Positions 1 to 10,227 of a stretch of DNA of 64,000 nt are shown here, piece after piece. The stretch's first letter is position 1, and each line of letters begins with the position of its first letter. A program made the position numbers and the translations under genes. Below the pieces are notes generated by a model. The model saw nothing but the letters and a program-made list of their open reading frames with translations, did no database searches and had not been told where the DNA came from. The DNA lies in contig CM019702.1 in NCBI GenBank assembly GCA_009760885.1, forward strand, positions 53,295,282 to 53,359,281, in the 5' to 3' direction. The DNA comes from Achatina immaculata (lineage: Eukaryota; Mollusca; Gastropoda; Stylommatophora; Achatinidae).

Positions 1-281
1 ACGCATGGCGTCTCTTCCTGATGATTCAGTCACGCCATGGCGAAAAAAAGAGACCATTACTTTCTAAATAAGAGTCGAAGACAAGACAGATTTCCTTCTG
101 AGAGTTAACACGGACTGAAAAAACATCATACTTTCATAAGCCAAAATCACCCCCAAACTTTCCTGACAACTTCAGTGCCCGTGAGAAAATACTATCACGA
201 CAGTTTGTGATTCTCAAACGTATGCACTCGAGTAAGCGGGCGTAAGTTTTAGTTTCACAAAGTGAAGTAACCGAATAACTT
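1..281. other. No gene recognised
   Basis: AT-rich sequence with no convincing coding exon or repeat. A short inverted match (catggcgt near the start and acgccatg about 28 bases on) could form a small hairpin, but such matches arise by chance. Confidence 0.4.
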
Positions 282-484
282 AACTATAAAAACAACAATG
301 GAATTAACCCTATACATATAACAACAGGGGAAGCAACTATAAAAACAACAATGGACTTAACCGAATGCATATAACAGCAGGGGAAGCAACCACTGAAAAT
401 AGAATACATAAAACAGCAGGGGAAGCAACCACTGAAAATCAAATACATATAACAGCACGGGAGGCAACCACTGAAAATCAGAAT
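282..484. repeat. Compound tandem repeat (about 54-bp then 39-bp units)
   Basis: Two longer units (about 54 bp, opening with actataaaaacaacaatgg) are followed by three 39-bp units built around agcaggggaagcaaccactg. The shorter unit looks like a shortened form of the longer one, since both contain the catataacarcaggggaagc core. Because 39 is divisible by 3, the array reads open on both strands. The short ORFs over it are a by-product and not genes. Confidence 0.75.
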
Positions 485-1060
485 CTGGTCGCACGCTGTT
501 GGCTTGTCGATGGCTTACACTGTTTGCTTTGTCATTCCACAGTTGAAGAAGTTTTGAAAACATTGGTGCACAAAATCTAAGGACGAAGTTATTGACGCGG
601 GAAAAAAAAATTAAAATGTAAATAATTAAGTTGCAGCATTTGCCATAAGACTGAAAAGTCTTTGTGTGAAATGATTAAGGTTTATAGGTTGCTAAAAAAT
701 ATGTTGTCAGTGGTTTTCATGCAGTTGAAAAACGATCAGTGCATTATCAACTGAACTTATTTCCGCTAGCATTATGTAGTAAACATCAAACAGGCAGAGT
801 TAAGTGAATTAATGGGAATAAATAAACAATAACACAGTAAATTGGAAATAAATAACTGGAAGAATTACATAACCGACATCGTGACAAGTAACAAATTTGC
901 CTCATTGGCAAAATACATATTTTTTGTTTCACAAATGACAACTGTAAGAAGCAATTTGCTCCCAAGTTCTTTGAATTCTTTCAAAGCAGGGAAGTTTTTA
1001 TGTCACACTAACATGTATGTGAAGTATAAAAGAAACGTATTATGTGATGATATAGTTTCG
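485..1060. other. No gene recognised
   Basis: AT-rich sequence without splice-bounded exons or repeat similarity that I can recognise. The open frame running from here into the next repeat has low-complexity composition and no family resemblance. Confidence 0.4.
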
Positions 1061-1415
1061 AGTTATAGCTTTCGTGTCTACAGACAGAGAACAATTAGAA
1101 TTAAAAGTTCAGTATTCAGAATCCGACTTCATTGCACTCGGACTGCCCCATATATACTTCGTCGCACGCGGCAGCATCCATCCAAGAATATGTGTGCTAA
1201 TAGTTCCTGTCAACTGTTTGTTGCTTACAAAACGTTTTCTGCCACACAGTTCAGATTTCCTGCCAGCACCTTTCATTTGTCCTAGCTCTAGCAGTCTCTT
1301 CAGATCTACATTGTTCTTTCATTCTCGATCTTCATTTTCCCGCAGTCTTTCAAAATTAGCTATAGCAATGTCCACCCTTGTCCATTCTCAGCTCCCACTT
1401 ATTTTAGCCTGTCCA
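1061..1415 (-). repeat. Dispersed repeat 'Rep1', copy 1
   Basis: One of three diverged copies of the same sequence; the others lie near 25.64-25.91 kb and 53.51-53.88 kb. Shared blocks include aattcagactccgncttcat-like sequence, a cgttttctgccacacag block, a gatttcctgccagyac block and a tttgtcctagctc block. Read on the minus strand, the copies keep a similar peptide containing an ENExREWK-like stretch, RLLELGQ and GRKSxLCGRKR, so the source may once have been coding. I cannot place it in a known family. Ends are approximate. Confidence 0.6.
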
Positions 1416-1855
1416 GCAAGTTTATCTACTAAATTATTGCCATGTACTTCCGCATTCCCTGGACAGCACAGCCACGTTAGGCTTGTCACAGCTGACTGGC
1501 TTAAGAGACGAACCCATTCTTTTTAAAGCAATTTCTTCTCAACCTTACGGAGCATATTCTGTGAATCCGTCACAATGACACCATTAACCACCACTTGAGC
1601 AACTAACCTTTCCATTGCCGCCGACACGGCCTGAATTATAATGTTCTAACCCAATCTAAAACTACTTTCCTAGCGCCACAAGTAAATTATTGATTACTTA
1701 ATCACTCTCCTTTGAGAAATGCTATTATCCTTACTTCAGATGGCATACACTGGCAATGGCACTCAGTTGCCCTGCGGTTAAAGATGGTGGTAGCGGGTAA
1801 CACAAGTAGTTTGATTTAGAACTGTAATGGTAGTTCATCAACAAACGAATTTATT
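1416..1855. other. No gene recognised
   Basis: Spacer between the Rep1 copy and a LINE insertion. It may include more of Rep1, since the first part is pyrimidine-rich like the repeat, but I could not align it with confidence. Confidence 0.35.
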
Positions 1856-1867
1856 AGAATACGAACT

Positions 1868-2288
1868 TTCATTCATTCCTTTGCATGTCCCTTGCGGAAC
1901 TTTGCATCCCAAACAGCACTCCTGTAGGCCTCTCGGTTGTGAGCAAGATGGCCTGCTGCTGCATCCATTTCCAGATCGTCAACGATGTCTTGCAGCCATC
2001 TTCGTTTCGGTCTTCCTCTTTTTCTTTTTCCCATTATGTATCCTTCCAATACGGTCTTCTCTAAATTATCATGACGTTTAATGTGTCCAAAATATTTAAG
2101 TTTTCTCTCTTTAATCCTCTTTACTAGCCAGCCTTCTTCAATATTAAGCTCTTGTAGTATGGATATATTTGTTCTTTTTTGTGTCCACGATATTTGGAGA
2201 ACTCTTCTGTAGCATTTACATTCAAAGGCATTTATGTGTTTCTCAGCTGTTTTGTTAAGTGTCCAGGTCTCACAGGCATATGTTGCGA
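1868..2288 (-). mobile_element. LINE B, copy 1: 5'-truncated 3' end with target-site duplication
   Basis: Minus-strand copy of the 3' end of a LINE reverse-transcriptase ORF. It matches other copies here that encode ACETWTLNKTAE, then IMGKRKRGRP and LQDIVDDLEMD, followed by AAGHLAHNREAY. The 3' terminus is a GAAT-type tail. The element is bounded by a perfect 12-bp direct repeat AGAATACGAACT at 1856-1867 and 2289-2300, the signature of target-primed integration. Only about the last 420 bp survive, so it was dead on arrival. Confidence 0.9.
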
Positions 2289-2300
2289 AGAATACGAACT

Positions 2301-2942
2301 ACTGAATAGAATTAGACTGTGAGTAGTATACAACAGAACTTCTTTATTTATAACGCATGCTACCACAGTGCTGTGTATTAACATTATTATCGTAAAGTAA
2401 TTACAACAAAATCCACCCACAACGTGGAAATAGTTTATTTATACAAACAATTAGGAGTATTTTACACTTTTGACGGCATATAATTAAATTAGCAAAGTTT
2501 TGACTGACTTCTTATGTCAAATATGGTGACGTGAACTTTAAATTATAAAAAAGAAACAATGTTTTGGTAATATTCTTAGTTATGTAAAAAAAAAGGGTGG
2601 TGACTGCTGATTTAGGCAATGTCACATGTAGAAAATTACATCTACAGTTTCCGTATTTTCTGTGTTTATGAGTGTGCTATGCGGTGTATGTATGTGTGTG
2701 CGTGTTTCTTTCTAATAAGTCAGTTGTAAAATCGAAACCATTTATTTACTAGTACAGTCCCTGTTGAAATGATTACTTTTGCTAACGTAATAACTTCTTT
2801 TTGTTATCACTCATAAAAAAATTGATTTCAGATTTGCCTCCCCTTAATTCTCAACATCGAGTTGTTCTTGTATAGTATAATCTGTGATTTCACAATAATA
2901 GTTATTTCTACGTAACAAGACAGTCCAGTTTGAGAATACTTT
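2301..2942. other. 3' flank of receptor locus R1; no gene recognised
   Basis: AT-rich sequence downstream of the R1 pseudogene, which lies on the minus strand. It would contain that gene's 3' UTR if transcribed. No further exon is recognisable. Confidence 0.4.
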
Positions 2943-3789
2943 CTATGTTTTTGTGAAACAAAATATCTTGTGAAATGTTTCTCTGTATTTGCTGCTCATA
3001 TTATAATATATTAATATATTAGTAGACGAATTTATAGATTATAAGATAAGAACAATTCCGAAGATTATTAATCCAATATTTATGTATTTACCACCAAGAC
3101 AAATCTCTGGCGTAGATTCCTACGAGGAAAGCGATACAGACCGGGAAAAAGCAAACAATAAACAAAGTGGAAATCATCACAACCATCTTGGCCACCTTCT
3201 GGTTACGTCTGGCCACTCTGTCACATTGCGCTGAAGCTGTGGACTTATTCCTCCACTGTGTAGTCTTCGACAATTTAATAACCAGAATCATAGTACAGAC
3301 GACGATGAGGACGAAAGCTGATAATGGAATGCTGAAGTTGTTTACGATATAAGAAATCTTCTCAACGTTTTCTCGATCACCCACGGAGACACGGCCAAGT
3401 AAAGTTTTATTTCTTAACGGATAAAACGTCATTCCCAGTCTGTTGACAGCGTACACTGGGACCACACAAAGCAGGAGAAGAATATAGATGATACCGACTG
3501 TCGTAAACATTCTTCTTGGCGTTACAATGTTCTTTATCTGGGAAAAAAAAATATATATACATATATAAAGACATATAATCTTATTACGTTACATAAAACG
3601 TTTGTTTGTACAAGTTTTATAAAAGAAAATTAAAGAATATGCATAGCCAGAATTTAGCTGGAACAGAGTCTCCACTATTGTAGTTAAACTGATGAGTGAA
3701 AAATGAATGAAATATGACACAACAATTTAACATGGCATTAACTATATATATATATATATATATATATAGTGTATATTATATTTATGTGC

Positions 3790-3988
3790 TCGGAATGACT
3801 GACAACTCACTACCAAAAATAGCACTAAGATGGACACCATAGGGGAACAGACATAAGGGTAGACCAAAAGAGAAAGGATGTTGAGCAATAGAAGGCTCAC
3901 CTGGGCAACAGCAGAAAAAAAGGCACAGGACAGGCATTTGTGGAAAACCATTGCGGAAGCCCCATATTCACCCTGGGCACTTAAGGTT

Positions 3989-4022
<34 letters not shown>
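3790..4022 (+). mobile_element. LINE C 3' fragment inside R1 intron 2
   Basis: Plus-strand 3' end of LINE C. It keeps the MTDNSLPKIALRWTP-type C-terminus followed by the typical 3' UTR ending in gggcacttaaggtt and a TA microsatellite (about 3990-4022). It lies antisense within the second intron of R1. A TA run also precedes it (about 3741-3768). The short minus-strand frame across it is a shadow. Confidence 0.75.
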
Positions 4023-4028
<6 letters not shown>

Positions 4029-5010
4029 TTATATGCTCGTATATATAGCTAGAGGATTGCATTAAAATATTCTATAGATATTATGAAAGTACATTAACAA
4101 CAAGATCAAGCACCTCCTATCTGCTTAAAATGAAGTCTTGCATCACTTTTAATTGTGTCATATCTACGTCAGTCAATATACAGACATTTACAGCAAATAG
4201 CGCAGGAAGGCAACATATCACTATGAGTAAAACTGTAACAAAAACCCAGTCAAAAACGTAGATGACTGTCTAGATAACTTCTAAGAGTAGTTCTTCATAT
4301 ATGAACAGTGCATACTTAGCATTATCACGCTGCATAAAATTAAGAATTCTCAAAACGTAAAACTGGAATGCTGTCCAGTTAAAATTCAAATAATCAAACA
4401 AGAGACCGTGTAAGCACACACTTCGGAGGACATTTAACACGGCTGACAAAACAGTCCTACAGTTTCTTACAGTTTCAAGATAAAATTAAAGTAGCTTGTG
4501 ACGAACATAATTCTCACTTGTCAAGGAGAAATTTAGACAATGTTAACATTTGAAATAAAAATTATTAATTGCGAAAATAGATTAGCGAGAAAGACAGTAA
4601 ATAAAAGCGGATGAAACCGAAGTGAAAAGGTGGCATCGGGCTCATTAAAGGATCAACATCAGTGCTACTGAGAATTGAAGAACAAATGAGCAACCGTTTG
4701 ACCATTTAATGAGAATGAATGCTAATCAGACTATGTATGTCAATTAATAATACCAGGTACCGGGCAAAGAGATTGTGTTGGCCAAAGTAAGAAAGCCATC
4801 TACCCTTGATTTGTTCTTCTTGTTCATGTAGCTTTCAGTGCTGAGGGGACAAAGAGACGTCTTGATAAGCTTGAGGTTGTGTTTCATTTAATGGGACAAT
4901 TCATATTTCTGTAATGTCCTCTCTCAGCATCCTGTGAGGGATGTCTCTTCCTTCGTTTCCTACACTACTCAACTGAAATGTTTTCAGCTCTATACTATAT
5001 ACGTTGGTCG
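4023..5010. other. R1 intron 2, middle part; nothing recognised
   Basis: AT-rich intronic DNA with no recognisable repeat or exon. Confidence 0.4.
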
Positions 5011-5860
5011 TGTAATGTGGCTGACGTTGCAGTTGATGTGGCACTTCTGGTACACAGCCACACACAAATGCAAGAGAAACTTCAGATCTTATGCAAGAAT
5101 TCAACTAAATTGGGACTATATATTATTAACAGACAAAAAGCAAAGATAATGAAAAGTAATAGTGCAAGCAATAGCCTCATGGTAATTGAGGGAGAGCCAA
5201 TTGAGGAAGTAGAGTAGTTCACATATTTAGGCAGCACAGTGGATAAATACGGGGGAACGGAAAAAAGATGTTAAAGCCAGAATAACCACAGCCAGAACAA
5301 CATTTATCCAAATTAACAAAATATGGTCATCTAAGAACATCAAAACAAGAACCAAACTTAGGCTTTTCAATACAAAATTAAAAACTGTCCTACTATGTGG
5401 TTCAGAGACATGGGTTATGACCAAGACAATACAACAGAGGATACAAACATTCGTGAACTACTGCTTTAGGAGGATTTTAAACATTAAATGGCAGGACACG
5501 ATCAGGAACGAGGAGGTCTGGGAAAGGGCAGGACAAGAACCTATGAACCTACAAATCATGTCTAGGAAGTGGAGGTGGATTGGTTACACTCTGAGAAAAC
5601 CCGACACCGACATAGCAAGACAGGCACTGACATGGAATTCTCAAGGAAATAGAAAACGAGGAAGATCTAGACATACCTGGAGAAGAGAAATTATGACAGT
5701 GCTCAGAGACAAGGGATGCAGATGGAAGAAAGCAGAGACTAATTCATTTATCCGTGGCTTATGCTTTCAAGGGAGTGAAATGCGATGATGATGATAATGA
5801 TGATGATGATGATGTGTAGTGTGGCCGATGATGATGATGATGATGATGTGTAGTGTGGCC
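5011..5860 (+). mobile_element. LINE D 3' portion inside R1 intron 2
   Basis: Plus-strand remnant starting at the degenerate catalytic box of a reverse transcriptase (ADVAVDVALL, where an ADD motif is expected). It continues through EGEPIEEVE, YLGSTVDKYG, FRRILNIKWQD and WRWIGYTLRKP to a basic C-terminus, in at least three frames. The tail is a GAT/ATG triplet repeat. A possible target-site duplication is tgtaatgtggct at 5011-5022 against tgtagtgtggcc at 5815-5826 (two mismatches). The second half of the tail is duplicated, with a second tgtagtgtggcc at 5849-5860. Confidence 0.75.
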
Positions 5861-6655
5861 AAGTCATTTGACTTGTCTCTGGATGTGGTGTAACGCTGAC
5901 CTTACTCTAGTTTTTGCCCTAATGATATCACTTCTAATTTGGTCTCACTTTGTTACATTTAGTATATTCCTTACACATTTCTTTGCTGTCGTGATAATTT
6001 TCGTGTTATTTTCAACTTAAAAAGGAAACCTTAGTCAATACGTCAAGCGACATTACGTGCTTTATATCTGACACGAATAGAAAAAGTACTGAAGTCATAT
6101 AACAGAACCCAGCATAGACAAAACCAAAGAACACTGACTGAAAAAGATGTGATATTGACAAATGCTGAGAATATTGTAAAACAGAAACTATCAAATCCAA
6201 AGGGTGATAGATGTAATGTCAATTTTTTAAATTCTGCATTAAAGAATCATATTGATGACTCGTATATACCAATGCATTTCTTCTGTAAGTTTGAAAACAA
6301 GTAAAATGGACACATTCTTGTTGCTTTGCTGTTATAACTATCTTCCTTACAATCTGCGAACGTATTTATGTTCAAGGAAAAGAGCCGTCTCTTTGCTTGA
6401 AGCTACTATTTATTCTGTAATAAGCATTATTTATATGTATTAGTATGCGTTACATAAAATTACACTAAAAACACCATACAACTATCAGAGATCAAAATTA
6501 AGATGGAAAAAATAAAGACAAACTTACCCCGGATGTTTATAACAAAATAATAATCACTATATTATGCAAAAATATAATTAGAAACAAATATTATTTAACT
6601 ATAAACTCGGTTGGTTTAATATAAAGTGTGCATAAAAAAATCGTGCTATTCAAAC
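5861..6655. other. R1 intron 2, distal part; nothing recognised
   Basis: AT-rich intron sequence up to the donor of exon 2. Short open frames here have no family resemblance. Confidence 0.4.
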
Positions 6656-6867
6656 CTTTATGGGCGAGATCACGCACACACATCTTTCCAGTGTGACTAT
6701 GGCCGTGATCCAAGTCACTCTCGTGAAGACCGTCTGTGGTGTAGTAAAGATGAGATAACTGACTTCTAGTGCGTGGAAAGCTAAGTCACCTCCTAGAAAG
6801 GCGGGAGTATGGAAGATATTTTCCCCGAACTGCGCTAAAAGACAGCTTAGATCGGAGACTGCTAGAC

Positions 6868-7671
6868 CTAAACATGGACATACATTTATTGGCCATCAAT
6901 ATGTAACGAAATGTGTCGAATAGTTTGAAATTAGTTTAATTAAATTAATGCTTATTTCAAAAGTTCATTAACAGAGAAAAGAAAAATATGCTGAAATACA
7001 GCTGCAACATTCATCTGTTAAATATTTTTGTCCAAAATTATCTTGAAGATATAGCAGCTAAACCACAGAATATACTGAAAGATTGGGAACTCATTAAACG
7101 GATTAATACATCTCTAGACTGATTTAGAAAAAAAAGTGTTGCTTAACAAACATTGTAACTTTTAGACTTGCTCCTCATAATGATTGAATCCCTGGCGGAT
7201 TGCTCATGAGGGAGACCAAAGTTGTAGTTATGCAACTCAAAGCAGATTTTTTGTGTGCAATGTTTTATAGCGTTTTTTTTTTAAACTGTGCAAAATATTA
7301 TGCTTGTATTTGAAGAAATGCTGTTACAAAAAAAAAATAGTAACACTTTATTTCACGTTCAACATATTGCGTTTTAAAAAAATCCAGTGGTCAATTTTAT
7401 TATTTTTTTTTGTGCATTTAGAGCATGAAATAGATGACTTTGTATTACGAAAAGACAGGCACTGATGATGTTAGAGATTTAACTGAATCAAAATATGATA
7501 GTAAAGAGAAGACTCTGAAATATATGTTGCTTATTTTGAATTTATTAGTAACTGAAGACGTATGATGTTTTAAAACCATTCATTAATGTATTTTTGTTAC
7601 AATTACAGATTAAATAAATTATTCTTATTATACGTCGTGCCAAAAAATGTTTACTTTCATAACTCTTAGTT
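6868..7671. other. R1 intron 1, proximal part; nothing recognised
   Basis: AT-rich intron with several poly(T)/poly(A) runs. No exon or mobile element is recognisable before the 26-bp minisatellite. Confidence 0.4.
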
Positions 7672-8063
7672 GTGTGAGACACTTGGTGTTTCCCATCGTG
7701 TGAGACACTTGGTGTGTTTCCTATCGTGTGAGACACGTGGTGTTTCCCATCGTGTGAGACACTTGATGGTTCTCATCGTGCGAGACACTTGGTGTTTCCT
7801 ATCGTGCGAGACACTTGGTGTTTCCCATCGTGGGAGACACTTGGTATTTCCCATCGTGTGAGAGACTTGGTATTTCTCATCGTGTGAGACACTTGGTGTT
7901 TCACATCGTGTGCGACACTTGGTGTTTCACATCGTGGGAGACACTTGGTATTTCCCATCGTGTGAGAGACTTGGTATTTCCCATCGTGTGAGACACTTAG
8001 TGTTTCACATCTTGTGAGACACTTGGTGTTTTCCATCGTGTGAGACACTTGGTGTTTCCGATC
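7672..8063. repeat. 26-bp minisatellite, 15 units, with higher-order structure
   Basis: Fifteen tandem copies of a unit close to gtgtgagacacttggtgttt plus cccatc. Fourteen are 26 bp and the second is 28 bp. Variant units recur in order: the gtgggag...tatttccc and gtgtgagag...tattt types occur as units 7-8 and again as 11-12, giving a 104-bp (4-unit) higher-order period. It sits in R1 intron 1. All three frames of the unit lack stops on both strands, which explains the overlapping open frames; none is a gene. Confidence 0.95.
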
Positions 8064-8515
8064 AATTCAAACACTTTTTCTTTTTCTGAGTCCACAGAGA
8101 TTTTTTTTTGTCTATGACAAACTTATTTAATTATTTCCGTTGAATGTTCGTGTTTTTACATAGTACTTACCATTTTGTCGCTCTGTCCAATATATCTTGG
8201 CCGTCTCAAGATAACAGAAAGCAATCCCGTTCTATATGCTATTGATACACCATGTATGAGAATCGAGGGTATCTTGAAATTCTTACCAAGCAGACTTATA
8301 TTGACAGAGTCCTTAAAGTCTTGCTTTATGAAGCAGATGATATTGACGATGTTTGTCACTATACCAAAAATGTCGATTATCTGACACAGCGCACCAAATA
8401 CAACCCACAAAAAGACCTGTATTGCTTCATCATTTATACCGGTCACTTCGAGTTGAGCCACGTTCAGTTCAGAATCGGTTGATATCTCGAGAGGCTGAGA
8501 GGTAACCGACTTCAT

Positions 8516-8845
8516 GTTTTCCTTTTAGGGAACCCAAAAAAAAAAAGTTTATCAGTGACGTATAATTAAATAGAATGTAACCAAGCCAAATTATTTCTTA
8601 TTTTTTAACATTGTTTTCAATGTAAAGAAGGCGTTAATACCATACACAATACTGCACAAAATAAAACTGTTAATAACAATAAAGAATATATACAATACTT
8701 ACTAACCACTTTGATAGTGTAGTAAAAGCTGGAAATAAACCAGAGTAATAGACAGCAAACTGGACGCATTCGAGAAGAAATGTTTAAGAAAAATACTTTG
8801 TATACAGCGGGTATGAATTCAAGATTAATATTTCAGGGGTAAGAG
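8516..8845. other. 5' flank of receptor locus R1
   Basis: Sequence immediately upstream of the R1 start codon. It would hold the promoter or 5' UTR. It is AT-rich, and I see no convincing core promoter element. Confidence 0.35.
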
Positions 8846-8992
8846 AAATGAACATGCGACTCTGCAATGATCAAGAGAAAACGGTGGGCACATGTGGGTC
8901 GCGTGATGAGAAGAAACAATCAGGCAATCACAAACCAGGCACCAAATGTAAAAAAAAAAAAAATGTGGAAAAAAAAGAGGCCAAACTAGAGT
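8846..8992 (+). mobile_element. LINE A 3' fragment feeding a minisatellite
   Basis: Plus-strand remnant of the LINE A C-terminus. IKRKRWAHVGRVMRRNNQ corresponds to the RKRRWTYVGHLMRRNDQ of better copies, followed by a decayed KKRGQTRVTL. A poly(A) run at about 8949-8961 interrupts it. The sequence continues directly into the 85-bp tandem array, whose unit is the next stretch of the same LINE. Confidence 0.7.
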
Positions 8993-9430
8993 GACCCTAT
9001 AAAGAACACTGACCATAGAGGCTAAAATAGTAGGCATCAGCTCCCATTATGAGGTTGAGAAGCTCACCAAAAACAGAGACCCTGTAAAGAACATTGACCG
9101 TAGAGGCTAAAATAGTAGGCATTAACTCCCATGAACAGGTTGAGAAGCTCACCAAGAACAGAGACCTCATAAAGAACATTGACCGTAGAGGCTAAAATAG
9201 TAGGCATTAACTCCCATGAACAGGTTGAGAAGCTCACCAAGAACAGAGACCTTATAAAGAACATTGACCGTAGAGGCTAAAATAGTAGGCATTAACTCCC
9301 ATGAACAGGTTGAGAAGCTCACCAAGAACAGAGACCTTATAAAGAACATTGACCGTAGAGGCTAAAATAGTAGGCATTAACTCCCATGAACAGGTTGAGA
9401 AGCTCACCAACTCCCATGAACGGGTTGAGA
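8993..9430. repeat. 85-bp minisatellite made from a LINE A 3' end
   Basis: About five 85-bp units begin at 8993, 9078, 9163, 9248 and 9333 (the last partial), each with accgtagaggctaaaatag and caggttgagaagctcacc. The first, most diverged unit reads in LINE frame as RTLTIEAKIVGI followed by EVEKLTKNR, the counterpart of RTLLREAKLTGI and EVERLAEDR in intact copies. The array is therefore a tandemly amplified piece of LINE A coding sequence. It ends with a partial repeat around 9411-9430. Confidence 0.9.
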
Positions 9431-9447
9431 ACCCAATGTGATGTATG

Positions 9448-9711
9448 TAAAGGTAGGTAAAGGTAATCCTGTCATGCCTTAGAGGCACATATGGATATGG
9501 TGTTAGTGCCCATATTTTCCTTGACCTGTCAGCACACTAGAGGATGATATGGTCAGTATCACACCCTGCCGTCTTTTTCCTTCCCCAACTTCAAAAGAAG
9601 ATGGGTACCTATTTCTACAGCTGGGTGACTGGGGTGCCTCCGGCCGGATTCGAACCCCTGACCTTCGCCATGAGAGACCAGTGCACTAACCACTTCGCCA
9701 CTCAGACACCC
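9448..9711 (-). mobile_element. tRNA-derived SINE, copy 1, with target-site duplication
   Basis: Minus-strand SINE of about 260 bp. The head (9632-9711, 80 nt) is tRNA-like: its 5' gggtgtc pairs over seven bases with ggcaccc (one G-T pair), an A-box-like tggcgaagtgg follows, and ggttcgaatcc matches the pol III B box. The body is shared with the copy at 16738-16994 and ends aaggcatgacagg plus a short tail. It is flanked by the direct repeat ACCCAATGTGATGTATG at 9431-9447 and 9708-9724. The first four bases overlap the SINE end, so the true duplication is 13-17 bp. Confidence 0.9.
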
Positions 9712-9771
9712 AATGTGATGTATGACGACACGGAAAAGCTGTAAGTAAAAGGTCACTACCGCGTTATATTA

Positions 9772-10227
9772 TTATTTGTTCAAACCTTTAAATCTGAAAT
9801 CCGTCGCACCGGATAAAAGCTGATGCCCGTTATTAAAATCAGAGAACCGTAATTGACGTGTTAGTATCAGGTTTGATGAACAATAAATAAAACAAGATGG
9901 TGTCCATCTCTCCGCTGCTACTCCCAGGATCAGGCATAGCCGGGCTAACTGGACAGGAATCCCTATAATCCCGCTGCTGAGGAGGTGTACTACATTAGGG
10001 ACTGAAACAGAATGCCCGACATAACCTGTTGCCAGGCATACACGATTCTGCACCTCAGTATCATCACCACCGCAAAGAACACCAGCTCGCAGTTGCGCAG
10101 AGATTGAAGAAGTAGTAGCACATGATTCATCTCTCATCCTTACTCTAACTTTCAAGCCATCAATTTCATACTGCTCCACCTGCAGTAATCCGTTGTATCT
10201 AATATTGTAATGTGTAGAATAACACAA
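9772..10227 (-). CDS. Unrecognised open reading frame, doubtful gene
   Basis: A 151-codon frame that is more GC-rich than its surroundings. I do not recognise the product. It has a cysteine-containing middle (around SCATTSSIS, VLCGGDD, NRVCLATGYVG) and no signal peptide, membrane segment or catalytic motif I can name. It lies just beyond the SINE, in the spacer upstream of R1. It could be a fragment of an unknown repeat, an exon remnant, or a chance frame. Confidence 0.15.
   Translation of the reverse strand: MCYSTHYNIRYNGLLQVEQYEIDGLKVRVRMRDESCATTSSISAQLRAGVLCGGDDTEVQNRVCLATGYVGHSVSVPNVVHLLSSGIIGIPVQLARLCLILGVAAERWTPSCFIYCSSNLILTRQLRFSDFNNGHQLLSGATDFRFKGLNK

Larger units (their letters stand above)
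2943..8515 (-). pseudogene. Receptor R1: class A GPCR (chemosensory-receptor-like) pseudogene
   Basis: Three exons: exon 1 8287-8515 (N-terminus and TM1), exon 2 6656-6867 (TM2-TM3) and exon 3 2943-3537 (TM4-TM7). Exon 1 ends in g|gtaag, and exon 2 opens after tttag and completes the Gly of LLG/LAVSD. Exon 2 ends PIK|gtttg, and exon 3 opens after cccag with IKNIVTP. Receptor marks are LAVSDL in TM2, LERCVC in place of the DRY motif, and KVAKMVVMIS in TM6. After ARDLS, about 2 nt are missing relative to R2-R4 near 3096, so translation stops at 3088. In the shifted frame TM7 is still readable (SINSSTNILIYY, then MSSKYRET) but carries a TAA at 3039-3041. The gene is therefore disabled late, with N-terminus to TM6 open. 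Family assignment is from motif memory. Confidence 0.85.

Noticed and set aside
3742..4062. Minus-strand 106-codon frame with a hydrophobic, Ile/Tyr-rich sequence
   Set aside because: It runs through TA microsatellites at both ends and the antisense of a LINE C end.
7545..8048. Several overlapping open frames on both strands encoding repeated CLTRWETPSVSH-like or CETLGVSHRVRH-like peptides
   Set aside because: They arise from the 26-bp minisatellite, whose unit has no stop in any frame. Product sequence changes frame each unit and there is no start or splice context.
7672..8063. CRISPR-like array
   Set aside because: Units are contiguous with no unique spacers, and the context is eukaryotic. 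It is an ordinary minisatellite.
8993..9488. Minus-strand frames with repeated NVLYKVSVLGELLNLF-like peptides that look like a small membrane protein family
   Set aside because: They are the antisense translation of the 85-bp array derived from LINE A.
9632..9711. Possible functional tRNA gene
   Set aside because: The tRNA-like head is followed by a SINE body shared with the copy at 16738-16994 and is flanked by a target-site duplication, so it belongs to a SINE.
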